DNA of 64,000 nucleotides. It comes from Triops longicaudatus. Taxonomy: Eukaryota > Arthropoda > Branchiopoda > Notostraca > Triopsidae. Position numbers and translations under genes: made by a program. The DNA lies in NCBI GenBank assembly GCA_022885665.1, contig JAGQDJ010000202.1, positions 992,001 through 1,056,000 on the forward strand. Reading direction: 5' to 3'. Of this stretch, positions 47,472 to 60,538 are shown piece by piece; position 1 is the stretch's first letter, and every line of letters begins with the position of its first letter. The notes beneath the pieces are model-generated. The model worked only from the letters and a program-made list of their open reading frames with translations. It searched no databases and was not told where the DNA came from.

Positions 47472-50400
47472 TTCTGCACTTGTTACCAAGTTCTCAAAGG
47501 AAAGGGAAAAGGGAGTCAGCCATGGAAAAGAAAACGCTAGAAAAGAAAATTGCCCTTCGGCAAGACCTACCACTTACCAAGCGTTCCGACAAGCTAGCTG
47601 GGCAATTACCGCCTATAAAAGAATCGACACTTTCTGTGTTGTCAACGTCATAATCCGTTTGGGTTTACGAAAACTGTGACACTTTTCACACTTGGTGTAA
47701 TAATACGTAGGATCACACACAGTATGATGCAAGTTACCGTGTTACCGAAATGGTTTCATAAGCACTTTCATACAGCAAAACGGGTCAACAACGGATCATT
47801 GATTATCCAACTGACACGAGAACACCACACAACCCCAGCGCAGCGGGTCTTGACGACGACTGACGGGTAGTGGTACGGGAGCGCACATACAAGAGGTTGG
47901 ACAAGCTCGGTTACAGTGGCGAGGGAGCTTCCTTTTTCACCCCACTAGCGCATCTGTTGGACGCGGTGTGCAACGCTCGGCGCATTGGAATGTATGTCAA
48001 TGTGCTATGAAATAAAAAAGTTAAGCTCGTACGTAAAATTTCACTATTATTAGCAGCCATTATGATAATGAAGTGATAAGCAAATTAAAAAAAAACGAAG
48101 TCAACTGTGAGGTAGAAAAATTTGCAAAAATTCTCGCCAATGAGCTCGTGCCAACCATCTTCTTGCAAGGGCCCATGAATCCTAAATTATACAAATATAA
48201 GAGCTCGATAGTTATGCAAATACAGATGTTTAAATCATATTTGTTGTAGCGATCGAAAGAGACATGTATTCATAGGCTTTTCCTTGGTCTCGTTAAATAG
48301 TACACGCAATTGGCAGGAAAGAATATTGGTGCTCAAGAACAAAACGTGTGCATGTACGAATATTTTTTTATTTACGCATCTTAACTTGACTAATGCTTTT
48401 AAATTGAATAAAAACAGTTTCATTAGAAAAAAGACCCGAGAACTTGGACAAAAGACCTAATCGAGATTATTGACTAAAAAATCTGAACGAAGGCCAAGTA
48501 TGTTTTATTTTCTAGACATTTGTTGCTGTCTTAAGTTACTTTTTGAGTAGCACCAAGTCCACGTTTGCGAGGAAAGGAGGTAGAATATGCCCAAACCATT
48601 TCTCAGTTTTCGAGTTATGTATACTGTTTTCACTGGTAGTTGAAGGTATCTTATGACGCTTTCAAAAACTTTTTTGACAACTTCTTTCAGAACTGAAGCT
48701 CTCCTGGAAGATTCGGAGATTCCAGATATTTAAAAAAAAAAATAAGAAAGAAATTAGTAACAACGGTAAGAAGTGATTTTTATTACGCAACTTCTTCGCA
48801 TAAGCAACTGGTAAACATATCGTGAAAATATTGAAAACCAATCGATCACCAATACCTTCTGCCGCACTAGATAAATTGAATACAAAGGTAAAAAAAAATA
48901 ACCACAATAGTTTTTACAACGCATAAATGAGCAAAACAAAAATAAATATAGTACAAATATTTAGTTGACAATTTGCAATTTATTTGCTTACGACATGTAA
49001 CACATTTGCAATAATGAGGATACAGAAACAAGAACACGACAATAATACACATTTACAGATTACTCTAATTTAGAAAATGAATGTGTACTAGGAATTACAC
49101 AGAACATCAAGCTCCACCTCCAATTTATGTAACCCAAGGGCCTGTTACGAAAAAGATAATTTAAGAGTGTCAAGAAGTTGCATGGTATGCATTTATAGAA
49201 CGTTACTTGTTAACTCTTAGGTGCCTCAAAAGAAAACTTAGTATTCCTTATGGAAATTATATCACAATTGGGCTAAACGACGGTGCACACGGTTTGAAGA
49301 CGTAAAAGCTTATTCGCAGAGGACAAATAACAAAGAATCTTCCACGTGTATCTGGGGCAAAAATGTTGTTAGCACACCCTAAACATAGATGTAGGCGCGC
49401 AGGGCATGCGCGAATCATGGTCATAAAAAGCAACCTACAATCTAGTAAGTACCTGATATAAAGTGAATGACTCAACCAACCCCTGTTTTCCACCGACCGT
49501 AGTCGTCCTTACAGTGATCCATTTTCATTCGGAGGGTTTCGTAAGGCGTAGGCTGAAAATCCTTTAAGAAATAATCATATCAATACAGCGCTGTGTGTTG
49601 TTATCTAGACCAGTGAAGATCGACGGAGTTAGTCAAACCGTGGAACTCTTGACATTCTGTCAGGAGGCTATCGGAAGCTATTCGCTAGAATATAAGTACA
49701 TTGCGGTGGGTTCGTATTAAAGGAAAGGAAAGACTTCTGTTTTTCTTGCATTTTTGCACGATTTGTATCACTTGAAATTAATATATTAATAAAGAATCTT
49801 TTAATTTATTCAAAAGAAAGTTAAAATAAATAATTTCAATCTGACCCAGTGCTTTTGAATGTTTTCACGCTAAAAATCAACAGCACGGATTTGCTACTTT
49901 TGACAGATGTGAACCTGATAATTTTCAGTTCCAACCTTTTTTATACCATGTTTTTTTTTCGTCGAAAGAGACAAATCTTGAGTGAGTTTGGCAAGTCAGA
50001 ATACATGACAATCTTATCAAAATTCTCAAAGCGTCTTGTATTTGTGACAAAAGCAATATAATGTCCTGATACAGAAAAGACACAACAATCCAGAACCAAA
50101 CCAAAGGTTACAATATTCCTATGGTATGGAACTTTACAATCATAAGGCTTAGCCTCAAAAGATAACTCCCTAACTTCTCACATAAACTTGACAAACACAG
50201 TCCATGCAACTCTGCGATACCAACATGCGTCATAACATTGTAACGAAATCCGCAGAGCTTCTTACCGTACAAATTTAACGCATTAAAATAACAAACCTCA
50301 CGTGTCAGAATGTCGGCAACATAGTAACTAATGGCAAACATGACGAATTCATAACTTTAATTTATGAACTAACGCAAGGAAAGCAAAAAGAGCAAAAAGA

Positions 50401-53400
50401 GCGCGGAAAACCAGGCATGTTATGATAAACCGGAGTGAGCCGAGTTCACGAGGCAACACAAACACTCAACACGCGTGGACGCTATGTGCCTACGCGCCTT
50501 TTTTTAACCTGTTGTCTATGCGTTGCCACTGTACAAACAAAACATACATTGTCTATACGCACTCCGTCCGTCTTCACTGAGTCATAATCTGCGTTCCACG
50601 CTTCATATACCACTGAAGAACTTCGCGTGGGTTGCAACTAGCTTCTTTCCCTACACTATTCACACAACGCGTTACTAGCACAAACTTTCCAATGGCTCCA
50701 AACTTTAGTCGAACCATCATCTCCCCTCTGAATCCACCATAAAAATTCTTTCATTCTCCTACAAAGTTGGCATAGGTGACGCGGCAAAATAAATATACCC
50801 TTAAAGCTCGGTGAAGTTTGCCCACAACTCTTAGACTTCCTCTCGTAGGTAGGAGGGTGGGCTTAGCAAATATACCCGATTTTCCTGGAAAGCTGACATG
50901 GATTTTTGGCACACGGCGCCCGATGTGTACACGCAAAAGTACATGCACGTCGTCCTCATGTTGTACTACTTCTTCCAACAACGTCTCCCGAGGTCTTTTT
51001 GCATAAGACGATAAGAAAAACTGGTAGAAAGAGGCTTTTTAAGCAGGTGTGAAAGCTCTGGTAACCCTTAAAAAAGCCTTTTGGAGCTGCCATCGATGAC
51101 ATGACACATCGTTCGCTCACTTTCCTTGGTGGGGGTCTCTCAGCCCTCAGCTTGACTTACCAACGACTGCGTATTTACCTAGCTTAATCGCCTGCTTATT
51201 TACATATCCTTCGTTTTTTATCTTTAGTAAACGTCTCCAGAAAAAGCTGTTTGCTTTATTGCCTGGGACTACCCAAGCTTAGCGTTTCGCCTTGGAAACA
51301 AGCAGTTTAACTAGTTCTTTTGTTTCGCTATGCAGAGTCTTCACTAATCTAGGTGGATCTAGAAAACCTTTTTTGTATTTTATTTTTTTACTTTTTTTCT
51401 ACATTCCGTAAGCATTGGCGTAGTTCCTTGGTTTCCAACTAACTACTGGCTTGAATCGTTTTGGCCACAAGACGAGATGAAAGGATTAAGTTCTCCGGTT
51501 CCCAGCCAATGCTGCACTGTATAGAGAACATGATTGCAGTACACTTCTGTATCTTCCTCTCGTCTCCTTCGCCCCCTTCCGGGTAAAAAGAGTTTTCCAA
51601 TGAGTTAAGGACCTCTCCCTCCCAAAGCTTCTATCATCAACTTGATGGTCACTAACGATGCTGCCAATTAAAGCCCATACACTGCACAACTCCATTACTA
51701 ACTAACTGTGCTTGTACCCATTCTTTTCATCTTCTGGCTACTTCGAGTTTTGGAAAATACAAAACTATCTACGACTCTCTTTGGCATACAAGGGATCAAG
51801 AATTCCGCCTTTCCTCCACCTATTTTCCTTTAACCTTGTCCCAAAAGCACTCCTCGGAGAGTGCCAGTTTTCTAGTTAAAAGTTATGGACAGAACTTTTA
51901 AATGGAATCCGTGAGGAGTACGGACGAACCGCGCTGCTCAACCGAAGTCTCATAAGAAGAAAGATATTTCTTTAGCATATGCACTGTGCCTAGACATGTG
52001 TGGGGAAGAAATACATTAAGTGCAGTGCGGGCCTCGACTTATGATGTGCCCGACTCAAGATGGATATTCTGCTGCAAATTTCTAGGATCAGCCTCGCGGT
52101 GGAAACTGTTCTAATAAACATTGGAAGGGACAAAAATTGAACCTAAACTGCAGGAAGCATAAAAATTTCCCTGCACACAACATTTTTTCCTTCCTTCGCT
52201 TACACGGGTGAAGTTTTTAATTGCAAAGTGTTCCTTGTAGCTCTTTGCGAAGTTATCATTAGCGTCGAGTTAACTGACAGACTGGCACTCAACTATATTG
52301 CAAATAAAGTTAACAGCCAACCGGTGACAAAAACGGAGAATAACTATAAAGTGTCAGTGTAAAATGTCAGTCATCTGATAATCTATATTAATACAGTAAT
52401 TAAGATCTCACTGCGAGTGGGTTTGCTTTCTGCGGATACGTCGATAAGCAGTCTAATTTTTGAAACGATAGAACATTTTGCAACACATCTTTTCACAATT
52501 GGCTTCGCCTTTATTAACAGTGAGTGCTGTATCATAAATACCCTAAACAATACTTGGTTAATAGCAAGCTTTCTCTGCCCTACTAAAGCCCTGATGTAAC
52601 ATTCATGACGACAGAAAATATGACTTTTTGAGCAAGAACCCGTGGCAAACTCGTACTCACTATTTTTGAATATTTAAGCCTTCTCATAAATTCATGATAA
52701 GAAAACCTAAGCATAAAAGAAATTCAGCTTCCTTGAAACTGCGATGGCCTCAGTTAGCGATGAAGCTCGATTAAGCAACTTTTTATCGTGATTCAAGACT
52801 CAACTCGACTTTAAGTTTCGAGTAGCAAGGAATTAATATTTATGGTACAGAATTATATTTATGTATTTGTGCTTCATAAGAGGAGTATTTAAGTTGGGTT
52901 AAAGAACAATTATTTTTTGTCACGAAGAAAATACTTTATTTCTCTCCAGGTTTCTTATCCGTAACCCAGTTTCCATGTCCAGCTCGTACTCCGCGTATAG
53001 CTTCTTTTTTTTTAGCAGGACTAATATAGGTTCGATAAGGAAAAAGAAAGAAAGAAAAGGCTGAACCCCAGAATACTCTCTTACAGAAGGAATCTTCCTT
53101 TAGCGTGTTGGAGGCCTTTACACCTTTAGTGCACGCGGAAGATGTTTTCATTATTGAGAGCTATTTGGTATGCACGACGAAGGTTGGGGTTTAAGGAAGG
53201 AAACCGTTGAACGGAAGGCCAGCGTGTGTGTATGTGTATGTGTGGGAGCAAAAGTACGGGCAAGTTCTAGGTTGAGGCTGGAAAGACTCCAAGGCTTCTT
53301 AATCATGACACACGAGACGCAACGTCGCTAGTAACATGGTCCCAAATCCTACTTTGTGGCTCTGTGGGGACAAACAGGCTCCAATTTGGCTTCCTCCAGC

Positions 53401-56400
53401 CTCCGTAACGCGAAACGAAACCGTATTTTCCTTTGGGCCCTTCCTTTACCTTGAAGATCTCCCTACGGTAGCACGTAGGAAAAAGTGGATCTAAAAAAAA
53501 AAGGTTTTAAAATCGCAGGTGACGAGCCCCGACAATAATTTGACCTTCTTTTAGCCTAACAGGAAGGGCGGGGGGACAAAAAGAAACGACAAGGACAAAA
53601 AGACTACGGAATGAACCTTAGGGGGTGGTGCTTGAGCAAATATCTGATTACTTTGTTATTGATCTTGATCCGAAAAGAGCTTCCTCCCACGTATGAAAAG
53701 GGAACTTGGAAACGTTTCCTTCGTTGTTGGACTTTTTTGAAGCTTTGATGGGATGAGATGGGCGAAGTGAGCGTTGCGTATTTCCCCAAAGTAATTTCGC
53801 TGTCGTTTCTCATTTATAAACAAGGAGATAAGTGGGAGACTGTTGGAGATCAGGTTAATTGAGCACATACAAGACAGCACACAGTGTAGAGTAGTCCAAA
53901 GACTCGCACTCTCGCAGCGTTTCGCTTCGTGTTCTTTTTGGCGTTGGTGGGTTCCAGGGTAATGAAAGAAACCTTAGCCATCAGACGTGTGTCAATAGCA
54001 CGCCAGACAAAATGCTTTTTCTCGCATGTCGGTTGATCCTCTCGCTATCCAAACACGCGTCGTTAGAGACTATCTCATAACACAATAGTAAATTAGCAAA
54101 GAAGACACCAGCAGATTGCTTCTTGAGAGTAAGGACGCTTAAACTGCTGTAGACAACCAACCAGAACATAGGAAACATGTCAAAGAACTTTAGTATTGCA
54201 TGAATTCTAAATGAATTGGTGTCTTACAAAAGCACCAATGGGAAAGATACACTCAAGAACGAACGAAAACTTCCTTAATTGTTTTTCAACAGTTCAGCCA
54301 GCTTAGTATGACACAATGCCCTTCCTGACAGGATAATTATTTAAAAAATACGTTCATCAAACTTCAAACTTAAGAACGTTCTAATCTTTCATCTTCTTGG
54401 ATTTCATGAGAGACGCTAGTTAGCCTTTCTCTGAATCATCTTCCTAATCTCTAGAAGGACTAGAACTTCCCAAATACGTTACAGTACAGGTCCTAACACA
54501 TGACCCCCGATGAAAACAAAATCGGTCCCTTAATTAAGTAAAAAGGGTTTTCAGCTGCTTTGGGTTTTAGTAACGTTACGCACGGACGCAACGCACTCCG
54601 CCAGGCGAAACTCGTTAGCATTTTGAAAGTGAACCTCGCAGAACGAGGAATCCTAGGCTCAGATCTCTCTGGTCTCTTTGGACCTTGTTTACACGATTTT
54701 AATATGGATTGAATTGTTTGAGCTCCGTTTGCGACACAAATGCATACGAAGACTGTTCACTCGCTAGCGATCTAGGAACACGACTATGAAAGCTCGTTTA
54801 ATTTTCATTCCTATTTAATTTCAAACTTACCTACAGTTTACGGCACACTCAATTATTTTGCTTTAACAAACAAACTGAGTACATTTTCAGCTCAGAACGA
54901 CTGCACAAGTTACGTGTCACCCAGGAAAAACAGACTTGTGTGGATTTCCCTTTGTTCACACAGTATCTTTTGAATTTTAAACCAGTAATTTTTGAGTGGT
55001 ACCCGGCGGAGTTTTATTTATCCAACAAAACTTCAGGTCGGAAACGGACTTAGCTGACACCATCACTGTTTAATGCAGTAGGAATATTTCGGATAATTCC
55101 AACGCGCAACATTAATAAAAAAAGAAATTGTATTTTCATACTTTAATTGTATTTTTCTACGACATTCAGAAGACCACCATGGATAAATACTTCAGAATCA
55201 TCCTTAATGAAGAAAAATATTTGCCGAGGCCGTTAATAAAATTGTGAGTCCCAGTGATCGAGACTAACAAAGCCGGAATGTTATTATGACTGCAATTTGA
55301 ATGTCCCATCCTAGTTGAGTATTTAATCCTCAACAAGAAGCGGTTCACATAATACTTACCACGACACTGAATAATTGTTGGTGTTCTCGTTCTTGTTGCG
55401 TAAATTCGTGAACCATAGGGAATTGGAGATGCAATCTTACTTTATAACCAGGCAGATTCTCCCTTTTGCTACGATTTACTTTCCACGCTAATCACCCCTC
55501 ATTACGTCTTCAGAACAGCTATTTCCAGCCTGGATGGATCCAGAAGTCCGTCAAGTACAGTTTCTGGGGATTTTAATTACTTGTGAAGTATGAGATTGGG
55601 TTGTGGGCTTTCATCAAAACTGAAAACGACTCAGTGGCCCAAAAAAGGCCAGAATTCGTTGCTTCGACCAGTTAATTACGCATTTTCGACACTTTTGATA
55701 GTTTACTTCAGTGTTAAGATTACAATCACCTTGAATGTCATGCTTCTTTGCTTCCAGCATCGTAATCTTAAATGTGATGTATTAAGTTTTACAATAGGGT
55801 CTTTTTCTCCTAAACCTTCCTGTTACATGAAAGCAGAGATTCCTGCTTCCTTTCCTCATAACAGTTTTCTATCATAATTTTTTCTTGTCCCTCGAAGAAC
55901 ACCATCTTCGATATTTTAGCATATGGAAGCAAGAAGAACATTTTTTGGTGCGTTAGGATAAGGAAATCAGCCCATTTGACAACCCAATTGGGCCACGGTA
56001 CTTAATTAGGAAGTCTGTTCGTGTTCCACATTTGGGGGACGAGGGATAAAAGAAGGCTCTTTGGTGCATTGGCAAGCTTCCCCATGCACCATTTCATAAC
56101 CTGGCAAAGGCTTGATTGAGTTGCCCCAATCAACACGCTGGGATTTATGACAGAAATGCCCCGCGGCGTTGTCAAGGGCGTGTGTACCCAGTTCCTTTTA
56201 TCCTTTCCGTTTCCACCACCTGCGGAAATTACCCCCACTTTACCCCCTTCTGAAAACACACAGACGGCACCTACGAAAAGCACACAACCCTCTTTTAACT
56301 GTCATAAAATTCTATATTGCATCCTACATAACAAACATCCAAGAAAGTAGCCAAATACCCTCCTCCCCGGGAATTCTCTTGTGGAGATCACGCAGTCAAG

Positions 56401-56467
56401 AAATACAAAACACATCCATGTTTGACCTTCTCCTCTCCTTTGTTTCACCGTATTTTCTCGATACTAT

Positions 56468-59400
56468 TCATTCCTTCTTAGAATCTAGTCCCAATTTAGA
56501 CCGCAAGATTTTCATCAAATATTGAGTTAAATCAGGCTCAGTCTTCAGAATCGAACCACCTAATACTGCTAGGCAAATACCGCCGATACCCACATGCGCT
56601 AGGGCTGATACAGGGTAAATAACACGCTAGAAAACAAAAAAGAAAAAAAAATGGAAGAAAAAAAATGGAAGAAAAAAAAAATTAAAACTCGACCCCTGGG
56701 CAGATCGATACTCAGATTGTGAAGCTTCGTAAAAATTTTTACCTCGGAAACGGCCGTGACGAAAAACGATATCAAGTAGATGACCGCTACCAAGGGATGC
56801 GGTATTAAGCCCTTTAGAGGGTCGTGAGCGCTACCACGGTATTGACCGTGAATATAACGAAGGCTGCAACGAAAAACATCAGGGTGAATTTTCTCCACAA
56901 AACGGTAAAAAATAATGCCAGACATACGCAAAAATAAGGCATAATTGAAATGTACATAATTCACTGAATAAAAAGTAGAAATTAAATAAATACATCCAAG
57001 TGAAAGGCTCAAAAAATGATAACAGATTACTACAATATACAACAAAATAATTACGAATTTCTTAAGGTGAAAAAAACACGGTAGAAGGCATAGGCAAAAA
57101 GGCCACAAAGTTCTATAAACGCAAGGATACTCTAAACATTTCGGACCACTTGCGTTCGCTGTATAACAGTTTCTTTCGAAGATTCTGTGCAACTGAGCTT
57201 TCTCGCGGACTTGTTTTTATATTTATTCAAGACTACGGTGTAGAAAAAGACTAAGGAAGTTTTACCTGATGACAATGCGAAGGGCCATATTTGCGCAATT
57301 TGCCAAGATAAAGCCAACACTCCCTAAGAGATTGCTTAGACCCCAGGAAAGTAATAAGAAAGTGCAGGATAAGGCGACCATAAACTTGTTATGCCTAGAG
57401 TAAAGGGGAGGTAACCAAATTTTCAAAGCAAACGCTCGGATTTTCCGTGACAAAAGAGGAGCTAAGTTTATTAACCTGTCCAGTTCGCTATGGCTCATGG
57501 CTGCGAAGATATACGCTTCTGTCACGCCGTTTAGGGCTAATAGCAGTACACAAGCACAGTGGGTGCGTAATAAAGTAGGGCCGGGGCCTTCGCTCAGGGT
57601 GTGACCGCCATATAACTGCAGGAGGAGATGTGAATACGCGAAACCGAACGTAAGGATCGTCAGACCGATCAACAACATGCCCCGCAACAAAATCTTCAGA
57701 ACCTTGGCAGCTTGGGCGATGTCGTTCTAAACGCAGAGAAGAACATAAATTTTGTGATACTCTCTCTTTGCTTAAGTTTTCTATATTACCTACTTTACAT
57801 ATGATTCCACTTTACTTCTTACCTTTTACATTTATCATTCCATTTTAATATGCTATTCCCTCTCTACTTACTATTTAACGGTTTCTTGGTTATGGCGGCT
57901 ATTCTTATGTTTATTGATTTAATATTTATAACTTTATTTTTCAGGTTTTCTTATCTGTTGTACTCATTCTGAATGGAATTACTCCTTTTATAATGCATTT
58001 CTTTTTCCTGCTCTACTTTATGCTACAAGTGTAGTTCGTATGAAAAGAATCAAGAAAATTTTAAGAATAAAAACAGAATTCAATTAAGAATAAAGAACAT
58101 TTTTAAATACTACGGACAGTTTTAAATACATTTATTCAGATTATCAATATAAAAGACTCCTGGTTATTTTTCTCAATTCTACTTTTCCCTGCGCAGCCAC
58201 CAACACGTTTTGTATTTTGCTTTTACACTTTTTTCTAAAGGTATATACGAAGAGGATGTAAGCTTCGAACCTCTGAATTTATTACGCTGAAAGAAAAGTT
58301 ACTTACTGGAGATTGTTTCTCGATGGGCGCTTCGCGATGTATCATCTGGGCAAAATAAAAGTACCCACTTTCTTCAATGGGCAGAAAGATGAAGCGAGCA
58401 GCCATGGAACCAAGGTTGTTGACCACATCGTAAACGCCTTGTTCGGCGAAGCTTAAGACTCCGAAAATGGTCATGATATACCGTTCCCCTTCGGTGAGGA
58501 CTTGCTTTAGGATGCCTTGCTTGAAGAAACTCCACGTCAATTTCGCCAAATCGTAACTAATCAGGGGCTTCGGAGCCGTCAGTGGAATAGTTTGTGAATA
58601 GATGAGAGGAAAAACATTATCATAATATGAAAAAAGTAAATACGAATCTGGTATAAATTAAATATGTTAAACTTCGTTTGAGTTTTCATTTGAGTTCCTA
58701 TTAAAAGCTCTGCGACAATGCAAAAGACAATTTTTAACGTTTGACCTTATATAATTACTATTAATGTCCGCTCTTATTACAAATTTAACTTATAGTGTAC
58801 GACACGATCTACTAACTTGTATATTTATTTCATTGCAATAGATTTTTTTTAACGAAAGTATTGTTACTTGGTTGTGGAGTTTTGTTGGTAAGAACTGCGA
58901 CATGTGGTCGAAGGGGAGTTTGAGGAGATGGTTATCGCTAGGGTGCTGTTCCTTAGTTTTGTGTACTTTGTGTTTCTTTTTCAACTGGCTGTGGAAGTAC
59001 GCGGCGTAAAGGAGTACGAAAAGGCTAGAAACACATAACTGGCTATAAGCGAAGGCTTTGAGTGCGTTGTCCGGTTTAAGTGCGACAGCGACAGCCAAGG
59101 CGAGCGTTTTAATGCCGACGACTAGGCAATCCACCACGAGCTGTCGTAAAGACAGCAAAGAACAGAGTTAAAGATAACGAAGGAACACAATACACTTTAC
59201 AGCTCGACCGTTTTTTAAAACTGCAATAATTTTAGCGCGCAATGTAACAGCACAAGTATGTAAAGAAATTTCAAAAATAGCTCTCGTCGAGTCTTTACTT
59301 CGGTAATAAGTAATAACGTAACAGCCGGCTACAGTAAACCTTGAAATACATGAGCTCGTGTGTTACCAAGTTTTCATGGAACAGAGAATGTTTCTACCTA

Positions 59401-60538
59401 AGAGGTTTTGCACGCTTTAAAGGCTGGTGAATCGTTTTTCAATTCTTATAAAAGCCCCGGACCTGACTAAAAAATCTATACGTCCCTCTCATGTCAACTA
59501 ACACTTTCTAATTGCACATAGTTTTAATACACGCTATAGTAGCATACATGTTTTTTTTTTCAAAAATCTTTTAAATGTCTGTTATGCATCTTATTACTTA
59601 AATTTCTTTGGTTACGTTTACGTCACCTGAGTTTAACATTTCAAGGGCAAAATTAACAAGAATTTACAACTAATGAAACAATTTCGACCAGGAAGAACGT
59701 TCGTGTGTAGTAAAAAATCTGCAATAAAATTAAGAAAAGCTGGAACATAAACCTGGGTAAAGAGCAAATAATAACCTGTCCGCTGTCCCATGTTATTCAC
59801 GTTAATTATTTCTTTAGAAACCGGTGGCATCGGTTTTGCTATTCTACATGTTAGAAGCAAATGCTCGTTCACATTAGCAAAACTTGATGTTCACGTTACT
59901 AAATGTTGCTTTTACCCTCCAGCGGATGTAGAGGAACGCTTGGGAGAAGAGATAAATAGGTTCTCCAAATGCCTCAGCTACGCAACTGAGGCAAATCAAA
60001 CCGACAGCTAGAGAATAATCTTGCGTTATAGACTTGTCGGGTTGAGACAGCAAATTTAACCATATGTAGCCAAAAACTGACGACCAGATGATTGTATTCG
60101 GCACTCTGAAAATGAAAGAAAATATAGCTTAAAAAAAGTAATTTAAAAAATGTAAACAATAATAAGTAGCGAAATTTTCGAAGTTAGATATTTGAATTAA
60201 TTACGTAAGCCATATTAAATTGATGACTTGGGGCCAGTTATGATTTTGCGCTTTGGTGAGGCACGCTCGTCGAAAAGCTTCCCGGCTTACAAATAAAATG
60301 GTGCTAAAGAGCAAGACTAAGCGCACATTAATGATTCCCAAGACGTCTTGAGAAACATAATGAAGGATGAACGCATTTAAGAGAAATGTTACCACACGAA
60401 ACGCGACCTAGAAGATAAACGATAAATATATTATGTGGTTTTCTAGTAAATCAGGAACACGGCATGAACATTTACTTGTAAGATAATATTGTAGGACGCT
60501 TGTTGTATGCTTCCTTTCAAAATATGACCCGATTCCAT
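56468..60538 (-). CDS. RFT1: RFT1 homologue, ER membrane protein of dolichol-linked oligosaccharide translocation
   Basis: RFT1 is a polytopic ER membrane protein implicated in moving Man5GlcNAc2-PP-dolichol across the bilayer for N-glycosylation; its exact mechanism has been debated. The nine exons are 60538-60476, 60407-60205, 60105-59916, 59140-58868, 58567-58307, 57726-57476, 57394-57266, 56863-56743 and 56626-56468 (TGA). Every join keeps phase and every intron is GT-AG. The product is 549 residues; the human protein is about 541. Conserved stretches follow the family in order: LNAFIL and [10 protein letters not shown] in exon 2, AEAFGEP in exon 3, [15 protein letters not shown] (residues 268-273), EQGVYD, NNLGS and PIEES in exon 5, FGFAYS and NGVTEA in exon 6, [10 protein letters not shown] in exon 7, TAVSE in exon 8. 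The start gives the short N-terminus expected, ending IILQ before VAFRVV. It is head to head with KRI1. Intron 6 is stop-free and a multiple of three. No clear poly(A) signal was seen just after the stop. Confidence 0.96.
56642..56680 (-). repeat. Tandem-repeat polypyrimidine tract in RFT1 intron 8
   Basis: On the plus strand the unit is roughly GAAAAAAAATGGAA, repeated with slight variation; on the RFT1 sense strand it is CTTCCATTTTTTTT. It lies 16-54 nt upstream of exon 9 (its acceptor is at 56628-56627) and forms an unusually long polypyrimidine tract. Confidence 0.7.
57395..57475 (-). other. RFT1: RFT1 intron 6: 81 nt, stop-free, multiple of three
   Basis: The donor follows GACAG and the acceptor is CTCTAG. 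Removing it joins ELD-R-HNKF, matching the conserved family sequence. Left in, it would add 27 residues in frame with no stop, beginning [11 protein letters not shown]. It has the properties of a retainable intron. I call it an intron because the inserted residues have no counterpart in the human protein. Confidence 0.85.

Larger units (their letters stand above)
40951..56467. other. Intergenic region between the DUF7044-like gene and RFT1
   Basis: No gene can be named here. The stretch holds an inverted CRE-type pair (41664-41679), C/T-rich blocks (42.7-43.5 kb), AT-rich troughs (42.34-42.5, 43.9-44.3, 46.3-46.6 and 49.6-50.1 kb), a GTAC hairpin at 44635-44657, a 26-nt A run (47132-47157), a CA repeat (47447-47471), an NRF1-like GC-rich dyad (49396-49412) and a TG repeat (53223-53246). 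Several exon-like segments with good splice signals are reported as findings: 42781-43899 on plus; 45639-45850, 47578-50368 and 55360-55480 on minus. None has a recognisable protein family. Confidence 0.6.

Noticed and set aside
12220..48221. Eight exact octamers ATGCAAAT (for example 12220, 19426, 28405, 33707, 34493, 48214)
   Set aside because: The number is only modestly above a rough expectation for AT-rich DNA and the sites are not clustered.
56002..56525. Several overlapping open frames on both strands just after RFT1
   Set aside because: Three or more frames are open at once in a GC-richer stretch, so none stands out; the part right of 56468 is the opposite strand of RFT1 exon 9.
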